64,000 nt of DNA from Aphrocallistes beatrix (GCA_963281255.1 OY725495.1:1674001-1738000), one strand, 5' to 3'; counted from the first letter of the stretch, positions 11,298 to 24,685 are shown. The notes: a model not told the origin generated them from the letters alone. Numbers and translations are program-made.

Positions 11298-12744
11298 TAC
11301 ATTCATTTTTACACAAGTGACCAAAATCAAACGAACAAAAATACACAGCTAAATGTATACATCAAAGAATCCAAAAATATATCCTAACAGTTCAGAAAAA
11401 GAAATGCAAGAAGTGCAAAACAAATTGGGTGATGAAGAGGAATGCACTTTGATTGAATCCATTAAATTTGCTGTAGATTCAATTAGGGGGTCAGGTAATA
11501 GCGCCGAAATCAACAAGAAAAAAAGGCACTGATTACTAACAAAGAAATACCCTTCATGCAAATAATAGAGGGGTTGATGAGGTGGAAAAAAGTGGAACAA
11601 ACTGAAAGTAGCCGCAATGTCAAAGATTGATACTAGCCATAGGGGGGTTAGTAGGACTAGAAGTGACTCTAACTCTGGTGTCATAGAAGATGTTGAGACA
11701 CTCATTCTCTCCTCAGATAAGACTCTGACAAACACCGAGAGAATATCACAAATGTTTGAGAGTAGCCCATCTTTCAGTGTGAATTCACGCCCAGTAAAAG
11801 TCACATCGAAGTCGAAAACGGAATCGTGAAGCTTCTCCCGAGTATGATCTCCCAAAGTTGACAGCATCCGATTTTCACCCGCTGCAATATGAAGTACTTT
11901 ATCAACAAATGGCAGTATTCTCTGAGCAACTGAATTGAAGAGCAAGTTCATATCATAAATTGAGATGAAAAAACTATTGAATCATTAATTAACAGCTAGC
12001 TAGATATAGAGCTTGTGTAGATCTTTCTGTCATGATTAATTTATATAAATTTAGAAATGTTGCATTGTTAGGCATAGCGAATGAATCAAATCTATACATC
12101 AAATGATGTTATTAAATTGAAGCAATATTGCCAAAAAGAATTACGAACAAAATAAGTTTGGTGATATCTCTATGTAATGTAATGTCACAATTGTTGATGC
12201 TTCAAAAAAATATGCTATATGTCGATAATTTCGGGCTAATGAATATTGAAGCCACCTGGAGGTTACTTAAAGTTGTTACTCAAGTCTAAACTTAGGCACA
12301 AACTTAAATCTTAGTGAATCTTGGCAAAAACGAGTTAAGTTCGAACTTAGTGCTGAAGTTCGTACTTAAGTTCAAACTTAGTACTTAAGTACTAAATTCG
12401 AACTTAACCTACGAACTTAAAATGTCAGTGAATGCGGCCCCTGGCTTCGGAAAATGCCAAGCCCATCAATCTTCCTAATTGTCCTTCATTTTTAATTGTG
12501 AATTGGGGCACACATCCTGAAGAAGCAGCCGAACAAGTCGACGAAGAAGACGAGGCTATGTGGAGAGCATGGAATTGGTGATATGGATGATTTTGGAGAA
12601 GATTGTTATATGGATCTAGAACTGCAGATGACCAGGACTGCTTTAGCTTTAAGTTTCTTGTGTTGAAAGCTCTTAAAACGAAGTCAACTGAAGGTATGCG
12701 AACACCTGATCTCTATATTCTGTTAACATGGAGCACCTCACATC

Positions 12745-13156
12745 TTCCAGACAGATAGTGGAGATGAATTTACTATTAACCTGCTGAATATGACGCTCGC
12801 AATGGCGGCTACAGATACTTCTTACTCATGGTCGAACTCCACCTAGAAAGATTTCCTGGCCGTCGTTGTTGCAAGATATTACTTTCTACTGCAATAATCA
12901 GGACAACGCGTCGAGTAAAATATCTCCACGCATGTTGGCGTTTGGCCGTCAGCCGAGATCACCAATCGATATGCCATTAGGACTGTTAATACTCCAACAA
13001 AAGTTACAGGATCAGCCAGTCAGTATCTCCAAACAACGAAAAGAAGAGGTAAGAATTGAGCGAAATTGCAAGAGAAAACCGGGGGTGCACCAAACGGGGG
13101 CTGAGAAGAAGTATGATAAAGGCAAGAAAACATCCAACATAACCACGGGAAATTGA
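12745..13156 (+). pseudogene. Integrase-like retroelement fossil (Gypsy-like or Ginger)
   Basis: A short relic with the phrase TDSGDEF, typical of the second catalytic block of retroviral-type integrases, and downstream MLAFGRQPRSPIDMPLG, typical of the integrase C-terminal part of Gypsy LTR elements and Ginger transposons. No LTRs, reverse transcriptase or capsid region are visible. It looks old and broken, with several breaks. Confidence 0.35.
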
Positions 13157-16134
13157 GTCATGATAAATATGAGGAATATTAATATATATGATAGTTTGTG
13201 GTAAGAGAGACAACTTTCACAATTTTCCACCTCTTTTGTATCAATATTCATTGGACTCCATTAAATTTCTGCAAAATTTAGATATGCTATACAGTCTGTA
13301 TTTTGCACATAAGACTTGAAGTAATCCATGGTTAAATTTCGTGAATATAGTTACGTAGGCTGTGAAAATTTATAATTTCGTCAAAATAATGATTTTATTC
13401 TTTGCGAATTCTATATTCAAATTCTACACCCATCACAGTGGTTTAGAATGTTTAGGATCTGGAAATAGGTATTTGGATGACTGCTAGTACCTTAAGAATT
13501 AATATTACCGCTAGGTTTTGTATTCATCGGAACTATTCTTGCTATTAGTTTGTTTTCTGTAACTTGAAAATATCAATTATCACGTCAACATCTAATATCA
13601 TAAAACATAACGTTATTAATAATTATTCATTCTTATATGCCAAGTATAGAAGCATTTTGTAAACAGTTATATAATTATTGCACTAACTAATTTGGTTTAA
13701 ATGTCTAGCAAAATTTTTTAAAACTATAGCAAAATTCGTGAAATCAACAACAAATCACCTCTACCAAAACTGGTGAAAAGACTAACAACAATAAAAAAAG
13801 TGTGAAAACTCAAAAACTTTTAGAAAGCCAATCAAAATTAATACAACATTAACAAAATTATTTAATATATTGACAAAATTGATAAAATGGGGCAACTTGT
13901 GAATGAGAAGAGCAGCGTCAATGGCGTATCCAGAATTTTGGATTTGGGGGTCCTGAGCGAGCAAATAATAGGGCTGGGGGCTTCGCCCCAAAAATTCGTT
14001 AAATAGCGTTCTACAGCTATTTTAACCATCTATGGAGCAATAATCTTAATCTAATTTATTTTATTATTTATTCATTTTGATGCATGAAAATCAAGACTAA
14101 AAAGAAAAGACAACTTTATCACTTTATTTGGAAAGAGCTATACCCCCCATGTGGAGCCGCTACCGAGGAGTGGGATACGCTGGACAGGGCTGAGTTGTTG
14201 ACTGAATTTGTATCCTGAATTCAGAAAATGCGTTTCCATTCTTCAAATACATGATTTATTGAGTTTGAGATAATCCCGCTATCATATACAGTTATATTAT
14301 GTTTGTTAATAGCAGTTCGAACATCTACTTCAGGTATAATCACAACACATTATTAAGGATTTAACTGTAAAAGTGCAGTATATGACATATGCTGATTAAT
14401 TTTCATGCTTGGGCGGAGGGAGCTTTATAACACATTGTCCACCCCACTATTCTGCGCCTATGAATATGTTGTTATTTTATTACAGTAAGGCCATAAATAA
14501 TGTAAATAATTCATATTAACTGACAATTACATCTATTGCTATGTAGATATTTGTTACCAGTTTATGAAGATTTCACTGCGGAATATACTTTAATCAGTTA
14601 TAAATACTCATGTTTGCAATTCTTTAGATTTTAAGAGTTTTAATTACAATTGCGTCGATTTAGTATTATTTAATTATATAGTATGTTTGTGCAATTTGTA
14701 CTATTAGATATTCAATAAATAGGAAGGGTTTCCTCAACATGTTTACAATTTTAAAAGGGTTCCTTGCAACTAAAATGGCTGAGAAGCACTTATCTAAGGT
14801 ATATAAAAAGAACTTAAATTTAATTGCTTTTTTGGAGTGTAGAATTGTGGCTGAAACTTATTAAATGTCCTACCAATTGCTTATAGAGAGATTGAATTTA
14901 TTTAAAACCTAGTATGAGTCGAACAAATTAATTATATCAATTGTGTTAATCCTTTTGTTAATTTGGCTAGTTTGTTCACTAATTTTTTTAGACTTTCACA
15001 CTATTGATAGAGTTAGGACAATTTGGTGGACATTCAACCACATTTGTTAGTGCAATAATTAGAACCTTTTAGTAAATATCATTGCATTCTATTGGAATTC
15101 CTTTTAATGCAGAAAATTGAACCTCCAATTATTCCGATCAATTTTAAATCTATTGTATAGCCAATATTACTATCAAAAGTCTGGTAATTGAATGAAGTGT
15201 GCCAATCTACTTACATTAAAATCTAATTTGAATTAATTTTAAATGCCGTACAATGATTCCAATAGCTTAACCCAATTTTGAGTGGTAAATATTTAAAATA
15301 GCCTTAGCATTCCAAATGTGTCATTGGCTTTATTCAGTCAAATCGAATCCATGCACGAAAGTTTTCACCCTTGACATTTCACCAGATCTAAGATTTTGTA
15401 CTGGAAAATATTTAACCTACTCAAATGAATATTTTCAAAGAGAATATAAAATATTGAAATAATGAAACTGAACGATTGGATGAATGATTAAAACCTTTAT
15501 TTGAAAACTTTCCCATCGTATATATGTTCTATCTCAGTCGCACAGTACTCCTTTAGAGGTTGGTTAAACAAGAGCGCTGCGCGGTTTCCTGATACATATA
15601 ACTCAAACTATGCCCTGTTCGTAAATTTTTTGAATTCAAAAAGTTCCATGCCTCAGTTGCTGTATCTAAGTTAGTGGATTAGTAGGTGCCATTCATAAAT
15701 GAATACATTTTTCACACATTTATACCGTTTTGCATTTCTATTTCTCGTCTAAAAACTATCAATGTTTATAAACAAAATTTGATTTTCATGATTTCATAAT
15801 AATCTAAAAATTACTGCGCAATTGGAGGTTTATTGTGATAACAACATGTAGAACCTACTATAGCCATTCACAAATCAAATAATGCTCTACTAAAAGAGTG
15901 TCATCATAATCTAATTTATATGCATCTGTATTATATGTATAAGAATTGTGCGAGGATGTGATTTAATTTACACAATGAACACGGCATGGTTAATCATGTA
16001 AATCACAATTTGTATAACCACCATGTATATATTGTAGTTATCTAGTTGATACAATTATCAATTTTAATATTTTTGATTAGTCATAATATTATTGCACAAT
16101 ATATTTGGGGCGAAAATTTGCAAATTTCTGATAC
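13157..16134. other. Intron sequence, mostly unrecognised
   Basis: AT-rich, no coding signal. The stretch 13915-14470 is bounded by phrases often seen at DNA-transposon ends (GGCGTATCCAGAATTTTGG on the left; a C-rich CCACCCCACTATTCTGCGCC on the right) and may be a degraded element. I found nothing else. Confidence 0.4.
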
Positions 16135-16625
16135 ACTTTAGCTTAGATTCGATTAATTTTGCTGAGCGGCTGTCGGACACTGTATGTCTACCATAGGCGT
16201 CCTTTGGACGCCAAGGCTCACATTGATTAATTATAAGGTAGATAACGAATGTTGGAGTCTTTTAATATGGCTCCATTAAGTTCTGAATTAGAATTTTCAG
16301 TCAATCGACAATAACTCAGCCATTTTAGGTGATAGATGGCTGAAATTTTAATAGAATGTGTATATTAATATATCCCAAATTTGATGCAACTTTCATTAAA
16401 AATGATATCTCATCACTGTCATTACGCATCAAAAATTTAAAAATTGATATATTTTTTGATTTTTCAAGCGGTATCTATTATAACAGTGAGACAGATGTGT
16501 TAGAGTTGTTATCTACCTTAAGATTAATTAATGTAAACCTCGGCACCCAAAGACCGCCTCTGGCGGACGCAAAGTTCCCCCCACCCGCGCAACGCATGAA
16601 AACGATTCGCGCTTGTGAAATTATT
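16135..16625. repeat. Repeat family A, two opposed fragments (A4)
   Basis: 16135-16255 is a + strand head fragment and 16262-16625 a minus copy, truncated at its tail and ending in the GC-rich head. This makes a head-to-head pair. Confidence 0.6.
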
Positions 16626-16936
16626 ATTTTACTGACGTTGTCTACATTATCATAACCTTTTTTTAAAAAAATAGTATACCCTTTGAATAATTAAAATAGA
16701 TATTCCGTCCAAAAATAATCATTTAATAAATGTAGAATTAATGACATGTGTATTATACTCTTGTATAAATATGTTTCAAATCGAATTTTGGTTATTCCAT
16801 TGTTTTGTGTTTAGTCTCAAATCTTTTAACGCATTTTATTTTTAAGTTTAATACATTTTGAGATATATCATTTAGTCTACTCTTTTTAGAATTGAGTTGT
16901 GAATCCATTACTTTCCCTTTTAATATTTTTATTTAG

Positions 16937-17052
16937 TCCAAACGCTATCTCTGTTATCCAGAAAGAGCAAATATAAATCACAAAAAACTCCAACTTTGCA
17001 AAAGGAGGTTTCAACACAGTTTATAAGAACCGATGATTCACTATCGAGTACA
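16937..17052 (+). CDS. HTT: Huntingtin exon (variable linker)
   Basis: Acceptor TTTTTATTTAG, 116 bp, donor GTAAGT. With the single G carried over from the exon ending at 9118 it reads VQTLSLLSRKSKYKSQ and onward to DDSLSST in phase 0, exactly the phase needed by the next exon. It is basic and Ser/Thr-rich, like the short human linker TNLTSVTKNRADKN but longer. Sequence similarity alone would be weak; open frame, sites and phase make the call. Confidence 0.8.
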
Positions 17053-17257
17053 GTAAGTTTAATATTCTTTAATTATAGTCTAACTCCTAAGAGAGATTCC
17101 CTTATGGCATGGACGAAGTATCTCGTCCTTTCTAATGTATACGCATATACGCGCTATTGCGAAATCTAACAGCACGATTTTTACAAAATTTCGCATGTAA
17201 GATCTCATTATGGTGTAGATGTACACCGTCAACATTCTTTCACAAATTCTCATCACT

Positions 17258-17440
17258 TCCGGTTTTTATGGGTACAAGCGGTTCGCTTGCTAGCACTGCG
17301 CCCTTAGGGCATCTGGGTTCAAATTGAGTAAATATAAGGTAGATGACATCTCTAAATACGTCTGTCTCAATGTTATCATCGATATCGCTCAAAAAATCAC
17401 CAATTTGTCATTTTTTCAAATTTTTGATTCGGAATGCAAT
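17258..17440 (+). repeat. Repeat family A fragment (A5)
   Basis: Head region with GTTCGCTTGCTAGCACTGCG, followed by the body phrase GATGACATCTCTAAATACG, ending about 17440. Confidence 0.55.
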
Positions 17441-17965
17441 TGGATACATCATGAGTAGATCTGGATTGGAAGTGATTTTTGAAATTGTATATGCTTCAGG
17501 TACTGTTCCTCTCATGATATCAGGGTATGCATATTCCATAGCATTTAGAGGAAAATTTCTTGCCCGTTTAGTTGTGTTATCTGTCTAAAGATGCGGGATA
17601 ATCTTAAAAAAGCATAGACAAGTTGTTACAGAGAATATATCTGGTATACCTTAACGAGGTTCAAAATCATCAAGAGATGCTCACAGTAGTTGACGCGATT
17701 TATACCATTATGAAGATTATTTCTGATGGGTCAAAGGCTCAAAAGCTCTACCAGTTATACCCCGCTCACTCTTCTCTTGCGTCTGTTTATATATGCAGAG
17801 AGGACTGGGGACTTTGCTTTACATATTGACTGCTTGGAGCTGATCATTTTAATCTTTCCTTCCATGGAGCAGATAGCTGCTTACGATAGAGTACATACCA
17901 GGTTATATATCCACCAAATGACTCATTTGCATGAAACCTTTTTTACTTATAATAATATCTTTTGA
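17440..17965 (+). pseudogene. Relic of an unnamed transposon-type protein
   Basis: Broken frames preserve SRSGLEVIFEIVYASGTVP and, further on, LLRLFIYAERTGDFALHI followed by DCLELIILIFPSMEQ and a Tyr-rich stretch. The pattern of an AER-G(D/N)-x2-LH core followed by a Tyr-rich helix is one I recall from multi-copy invertebrate transposon proteins whose family I cannot name. At least three stops or shifts separate the pieces. Confidence 0.4.
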
Positions 17966-18919
17966 TTTATTATTAACTGCTTTACTATCTATTCTCACGA
18001 TATCCACTGTTCTCTTTCCGGATATAGAGTAAATATTCCCCAGATCGTGTAAATTGTCAGCCTGTTCCAGTAGTCAAACGAGTTTTATATGTCGACTAAA
18101 TAATGATTCAGAGCATATGGAAAGAAACATTTGGAACTGGACTGGACAGCTCATTCAGTTAGTTCACCATTAAGATGGGACTGGAGCCTGGGGTTAATCC
18201 TCGATCATGTTGCGAATTTAACTCAGAAAATTTTAATAAGAAGTACTGTTCTAGAGTTTAGTAAAGCCTGCCTCCTCTGTGACGATGAATGAATCCTTCA
18301 AACATAACTTGGAAACGAATGCCAATCACCTCGTACCACATGCAAACTCGTACTAAGTCAACAGAAAATACTGCTTTTCGCTGAGTTCTTACAGATATCT
18401 CATCCAAAATGCTAAAGAAATCGTACATTTCATTTTGGTATTTGGTACGAGTTGACTAGTTCCCTTTAAACCACTGAAAGAATTTACTTTCCGAATGTCT
18501 GGTGAAGTCATTGCAATTAATGATATACTCTCTATGAGAAAATGACTACCAGAAATTGTTGTCTCATTAAGGTCATTAATTCAGGTTTTATCAAAAATTT
18601 TTAGTACCGTCATATCCACCAAAGAGTTGGAAACAAAATATTGACGAAGACAAATAGATCAAGAGTAGAATACAATCTAGAAGATATAAAGAGATGCGAG
18701 CGGCTATCACGAACATCTATTTTAATGTATTTAGACATAGTTTGTTATAAATGAAACAAAATATTTTTGTTTTGAGATTTATGAGTAAAGAATTTCAGGA
18801 AATGGAAGTCTTAAGGACATTAATAGCTTGTCAGCTAAACAGATATTTTTTTTAGAATTTAAATTCCCATCCTCTTCTTCATCAATGGTACTTTTGATAC
18901 CAGGCCTTATATTGAGTAG
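17966..18919. other. Intron sequence, nothing recognised
   Basis: No motif, inverted end or tandem structure seen. Confidence 0.45.
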
Positions 18920-19255
18920 GCTATGGGCAGACGTATTTAGAGATGTTAACTACATTAACATTGATCAATGTGAGCCCAAGCACCCAAATGGCGCCTCTGG
19001 CTAATACATAGTTTCCGGCAGCTGCGCAGTGCAAGGAAGCTTTTGCGCTTGTTCTATATAATAAGCAAGTTTCTATGTTATCGTAAAAGACAAGCGCGCT
19101 TTGCGCTGTGTGCCTGGCAAATAACATATACACTAGAGGCATCCTTTGGACGCCTAGGCTCTCATTGATTAATTATGAGGATGATAGCATCTCTAAATAC
19201 ACTTGTCTTACTGTAACTCTAATCTATACAATTCGAAAATTTCATTACGGAGAAT
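18920..19255. repeat. Repeat family A, two head fragments facing each other (A6)
   Basis: 18920-19070 (minus) and 19088-19255 (plus) are both body-plus-head pieces meeting at their GC-rich heads. Confidence 0.55.
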
Positions 19256-19386
19256 CTTATTCGATGATTTTCAATTTTCTTAGATTCTTAATTGGAGATT
19301 CCCAAATTATCTAGCGTCTGGTATCGGCTTGATTCAACTCGCAGTTAATTTAATTTCAACTACTCATATTATTATATGTAGGGTGT

Positions 19387-19860
19387 ACAGTACCCAGACA
19401 AAAGTATTCGACCATCATATAAACCTCCGTACAAATAGTATTAAAGTGGGTCTATTCGTGAACTATTATGTACACAAACTGTAAGGAAGATTCTATTTTT
19501 TAGTTCAAATTCTACCCATTCTAATTACTCATAATTGATAGTATCAACTTAATTCATAACTCTCAAGTTAATAAATATCAATATTTGAGACTTGATGCTA
19601 CTTATACCAAGTCACAGCCATTATAGATGATGGCGATTAGTGACACAAAGTGGTAGAGGTTGATAATTTTCTATATAAGAATAAGTAATTGAGTTGAGAC
19701 TCTCAATTATTAGTAATTAGAATGTGTAGATTACGAGTTTTTTAAAAAAATGGAGAAATTTCTACTGTTTGAGTAAAAGTTCCTTTTTGAATAGATCCAA
19801 TTTAATACTATTTGCATGAAGTTTTCGTGGTGGTCGAATACTTTTGTCCGGGTGGTGTAT
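19387..19860. mobile_element. Palindromic Tc1-like MITE
   Basis: Ends carry GACAAAAGTATTCGACCA on the left and its inverse on the right (TGGTCGAATACTTTTGTCCG), with TA alongside. About 475 bp, non-coding; the core has a GACACAAAGTGG phrase shared with the MITE at 20448-20932. Confidence 0.75.
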
Positions 19861-19934
19861 AAATCAAAAATATATCTAATTTAACGCTATCCATGCTTTT
19901 GAAACATTTCTGTTTATATCTTAATCTTTTAAAT

Positions 19935-20446
19935 GTACAACCGCGCTTCGCTTGCTTGCGCTGCGCGGCTGACGGACATTTTGTGTCCGCCGGAGGCTCC
20001 CTTCGGTCGCCTGAGGTCACATTGGTTCATTATAAGGGAGATAGCATCTCTAAATATGTCTGTCCTACTGTTATAATCGATATGACTCGAAAAATCACCA
20101 AATTTGTCATTTTAAAAATTTTTGATGCATAATGATGAAGTCATAACAAAGTAATGAGTCATCATTTTTTGATGATATTTGCATCATATGTGAGGTATGT
20201 TAGTATACATATTCTATTAAAGTTCAGCCTTCTCTCTCCTATAATGGCTGAGTTATACTCTAATTACTGTGTTGCTTAACTTTTAAAAATGTGACAATGA
20301 CGTCATAATTCCATGATGTGTCGACATTTTGCTCTGAGCTCAGAACTTGCTGGAGCCATAGCCAAAAGACTCCCACATGCCAAAAATCAGCTTTCTGGGC
20401 CTGGCAGTTTCTTCAATCAATTCGTTACAGATATATATATATATAT
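19935..20446 (+). repeat. Repeat family A, copy A7
   Basis: Well preserved: head CGCTTCGCTTGCTTGCGCTG, hairpin region, body, intact TGACGTCA at about 20297, tail ending CAATCAATTCGTTACAG. Its terminal motif (ATTAATCGAGTTTTAATAG) lies at 20945-20970, displaced by the MITE at 20448-20932. Confidence 0.8.
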
Positions 20447-20447
20447 A

Positions 20448-20932
20448 CTCTAACCGGACAAAAGTATTTGAAATCCTTTCAATTTTCCATCATAATTAGC
20501 CATAAATTGGGCCTATTCATGGAGAGAAGCGTAATCAAACTGTTAACAGACACTGGAATTTCGATTTCAAATTCATATTCTACACATTCGAATTACTCAG
20601 GTTTGAAGCCTTCTATTGCCATATTCATTCATAAGTTGAATTATTATTATCAATCTGTGTCACTTTGTGCCACTTTTCACTCCCACTACCATTATACATG
20701 ACGACGAGGAGTGGCACAAAGTGGCACAGTTCGATGCATCTTAGCCTTGGAAATGAATACATCAATTGAAGGCATCTAACCTGAGTAATTCGAATGTGTA
20801 GAATATGAATTTGAAATCGAAATTACAATATCTGTAACAGTTTGATTACATTTCACTCATGAATAGACCCACTTAAATAACTATTTATGAAGGAAAATAG
20901 TAAGAATTTCAAATACTTTTGTCCGATTAGAG
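20448..20932. mobile_element. Near-perfect foldback Tc1-like MITE
   Basis: TA-flanked, 485 bp, starting CTCTAACCGGACAAAAG and ending with the inverse. The arms are near-complementary over about 200 bp and the loop holds the palindrome-like CACTTTGTGCCAC / GTGGCACAAAGTG. It split family A copy A7. Confidence 0.85.
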
Positions 20933-20970
20933 TATATACACAAATATTAATCGAGTTTTAATAGTAAGGA

Positions 20971-21354
20971 TTTCTGAAATTAACACTAGTTAATATACAT
21001 ATTTTAAGCTTTCATTTTTTCGATCTAAGTTTTCACCTTTCAATTTTATAGTTGGAGGGTTATGATCAAATACTCTTGATTCTCAATTATTTGTTCCTTA
21101 TTGACTTTATTATTTGTTCCTTAGTTGACCAAGTTTTCTGCTTTACCTTCCACTGCTTGCCCATACACCAGGTGAGGTGCCATTTTCCATATGCAAAAAT
21201 ATGAAGTAGTTAGTGTGAAGTTGTGTGGACCGGATGGCTTAAAATGTAAATGGGTAGCCCATATTAACAGTTGAAGGCAAGTTTATAGCCTGGGTGGCCA
21301 AAGGGTAATCGAGGGTGGGCGACTGTCCACCCTCGCTCACCCCTAAATCTGCCA
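20971..21354. other. Intron sequence, no gene
   Basis: Unique AT-rich sequence with one GC-richer patch (21290-21350: GGGTGGGCGACTGTCCACCC, a small palindrome). Confidence 0.4.
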
Positions 21355-23990
21355 CTATATAACGATTGCAAAAAAAAAGAAAGTTGAAAAAAGTAGATAA
21401 TATATTTACCGCATTGATCTGAAAATGCTATAATCGAAATTTACACCCAAAATCCCATATCAATTGTTGAAAGCTAATTTATAGCTTTTTTAAAGATTTT
21501 TTTACTCTATGTACACTTTTAAGGATACCGCCCTCGAAAAATCTTGCCTGGCGTAAAAAAAAACAGCAAAATGTTTTATTGCTAATTTCATTGTATTACT
21601 GATCGATCTACCATCTGATAGCACTATTTGGACGGCATTTTCTTTTATTTTTTGCGAAATAACCCCCTAAAGTTTAGCGTTAATAAAAATTGAAAAATTA
21701 TTAGCGGTTTTTAACTCATTTACCAATTAGTTTTTAACTTATTTGATATTTTTTTAATGATATGAACCTTAACATTGTTTTAGCACCTTTGAAGATTATA
21801 AAACACAAAGATTTAAAAGAATAGGCGAATAAAATCCAAACAAAATAGCTCTATAAGGGAGTTCATTTATATAATCCTCGGGAAATCGCAAGTTTGATCT
21901 CAGATATTTAGCGATCCCTGGGTCAGAAATAAAATTCTGATCGTTTCAAAAAAAAAATTGTTCAGATCCGACCATTTGTTCTTGAGATATCGCATATTAT
22001 AGGTAAAGTTCGGCCATAATATCCCTCTAAGGTCCCGAAAGAGGCTGATGTCATATCTTAAAAACTATTGTTGATATATAATATATTATATCCTTAAATG
22101 GAAGGAAATATGCGAAAATATATAGGTTCCTCGACCATTCCTTTGTCAAAAAATAAATAATTCTCGACTTATCATTGATTTAATTGTAATACAAATTCTA
22201 TGGAGAACTTTGAATCTATTAGAAAATGGCGAATCTAATCATTAAATATGTGTCCAAATTTAGCTATTATGCTAAATAGTGAATACAATTGCCGCTAATA
22301 ATATGTACATAAAAATTGGAGAACTTTTGATAATTATTTTGAAAGTTCTGGCCTTGGACCTCGCAGATTCGGTCAAAAACCCCCATTTAGGGTCCAAAAA
22401 GAGATATCACTCTATCTTTATAAATAAAAGTCCAAATTCTTAGTTCTCACTTCCTAATATACTTTTTATGAGTGTGCATATATGATTCTTTGATAATAAT
22501 TGCACTACACCCTATGGAATGTTAAGTTTTAAATTTTTGTCATATGATGATGTAGCATTTTTCGAAAATCCTAACTTCGAAACTAAAGGTCGTAGACTTT
22601 CGCTCTAACTTCCTAATATACTTTTTGGAACCTTTTAATTCATTCTAAACTGATTGATTATACTTCGCAGTGCCAGGAATATGAAATATTATCTACAATT
22701 ATCTCAAAATATTCGGAGTTAGGGGCCTCAAGGAAATTTGTGGATTTTCAGGGTACTTTTGCTATTTTTGGTTAATATTTGGCTTTCATATACCTAAATC
22801 AGCAGTATGGATGCGAATAAATGTATGTGGATGCTTATGTGCATTATTAATCACTCATTTTACATTCTTCTTGAACACCTAAACTTAAAATATCTATATC
22901 TGGGGACTTTAAAATTTCAAAATTGACCGTCTTTGCAGAATTATTTCTCAAATTTGGTTTGGTTTGATATATTCTAACTCGGTGATTTTATTCATGATTT
23001 TCCCCAAAAAACAGACATTTTTCGCCGTTTTTTGGCCCTTTTTTTTTGGACACCGATATTATTTACAATATTTGTCATTTTAACTTTCTTCTGGTCCTAT
23101 GAAGTTGCAAATATGGTAGACTATCTATGATTCGATTTTGGAAGCGTTTGATTCCTAGGTATGTTCTAAACAATTCATTGAGTGCCTCATTTTCTACCAT
23201 TAAGATGTGCTAGCGGAAAATTAAAAAAACAGACTTTGAGACACTGTATCTCAAAATCTAGAAATGAGAATCAAAAACGGTTTGGAATTTGCCAGTATTT
23301 CTTGATGGAGATACCTCCCCACGCTTAGCATCTCTTATAGCTCTACTTTCATCGTATGCTGTAATGCAAATCATATGTTTTTTCGAGGGCGGTATCCTTA
23401 AACAGAATTAAACAAATAATTTATCATAGAGACCCGCAAATATAATACGTATTCGATACTACACTATAATGCGGAAATGGTTCGACTTTTCGAAAAAGGA
23501 AATAGTTCGAATTGCAGATTTAGGAAATAGTTGGGCTTTTTATCATTAGGATTAATGGTGGTTTTCATGTGAATTATTTCCTTTTTTGGAAAGTCGAACT
23601 ATTTCCACCATACCATCTACACCCCTAAAAAATTTTCTCATTTCTAGCATATTTTTCAAAATTGGTCAAATTGTGTTAAAATATGTATATAAAGTGTGAA
23701 AATGTACACAAAACCTTTTTTTTTGTTATATGCTATAATAAAATTTAGACATCTTTATAGGTTATTGCATTGAAGTATCAATAACAATGACAGTCAATTG
23801 TATATTTTCTTACAATGATTTCAATTTTGAGTGTGAGTCGTAAAGATTGTATAGCAAAGGTGTGAATAATTATTTAATCGTAGATTCATCATTTGACACC
23901 TACATGCCAATTTTCGTTTCTCTACGACTTGCCAATTCTTTGATCTATTATTTGATCTGTTGACCCTCAAGGACCATTAATTTTGACTTA
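21355..23990 (+). repeat. Repeat family H, copy H1, split by a TTAA element
   Basis: 21355-21518 and 23402-23990 match the interior and tail of the copies at 53528 and 57396 (for example ACAAATAATTTATCATAGA and the tail TTCATCATTTGACACCTAC). The TTAA element at 21523-23397 sits in the middle. Confidence 0.65.
21523..23397. mobile_element. TTAA-flanked non-coding element, copy B1
   Basis: 1875 bp bounded by TTAA (21519-21522; 23398-23401) with inverted ends GGATACCGCCCTCGAAAAA. A TTAA duplication is the signature of piggyBac. There is no transposase frame. It is nearly identical to the 1940-bp copy at 33076-35015 but lacks about 65 bp near 22960 that the other copy and an older third copy retain, so B1 carries a deletion. 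Confidence 0.85.
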
Positions 23991-24685
23991 TATTACATTG
24001 CCCTAGTTTGATCAATAATGTAGGCATTTGATCTTGTATTCTTTGTTGCTATTAGGCAAGACACTCACCGAATTTTACTCTTTCGCCTTAATTAATTTTC
24101 TCCGAATGAAGTTTCTTCCTAATTCTTAGTTATAACCTGACCGAAACGGAGTAAATACATTGATACCCTAGAAATTAGCCTAAAGATCTCCTCTACTTTA
24201 CCGATAGCCATGCAAATTAATGCCTGTCACATGTACGCATTGTCCTCTCAATAGGTATCAATTGGCTGAGTTTTTTTATACACAAGCAACTATTAGAATT
24301 AATTTGCCCGGTGAGTTCAAAATAGGGAAATTGTGTACAAATATATTTGCCCAGAATGGTTTTCTTATTCAAAATATATTTCATTTGCCTGCCACTTTTG
24401 AGCATTTCTTTTAACACCACTTGTTCACAGAAATTTGTTTCCCAAAATCAACTCTTAAATGGCTCTAGACTTTTGAGAATTCATTTCCGATTAAGTCGTT
24501 TTGTTCGGGTTACGGAGTACTCGTGATTCAATTATTGAAATTAGTGAATCGTAAACTCTCCAGGACAGCAGATTTACTAACATGTTTTGAGTTTACCATT
24601 ATTAACAATTGCTTTCCACTTCATACTCTTTTATTAGATAAGAATCTCTGCATCTCATACTTGCAAACTCGATACAGGCAAGTTT
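23991..24685. other. Intron sequence, no gene
   Basis: No recognisable element. Open stretches around 24217-24420 occur on both strands at once and look fortuitous. Confidence 0.4.

Larger units (their letters stand above)
9670..12450. mobile_element. Harbinger-like element ends, interrupted by a mariner
   Basis: Two inverted regions, 9670-9925 and 12255-12450, share the end phrase ATTCACTGA (outer side GGGGCCGCATTC on the right) and are built from many short forms of AAGTTCGAACTT. GGGCCGNATTCA-type ends are typical of PIF/Harbinger elements. The interior holds the mariner at 10002-11297 and a stretch of 11349-11951, open on both strands, that I do not recognise. Without the mariner the element would be about 1.5 kb, probably non-autonomous. 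Confidence 0.45.

Noticed and set aside
24217-24420. Overlapping open frames on both strands
   Set aside because: Symmetric openness in AT-rich DNA, no motif, no splice or repeat context.
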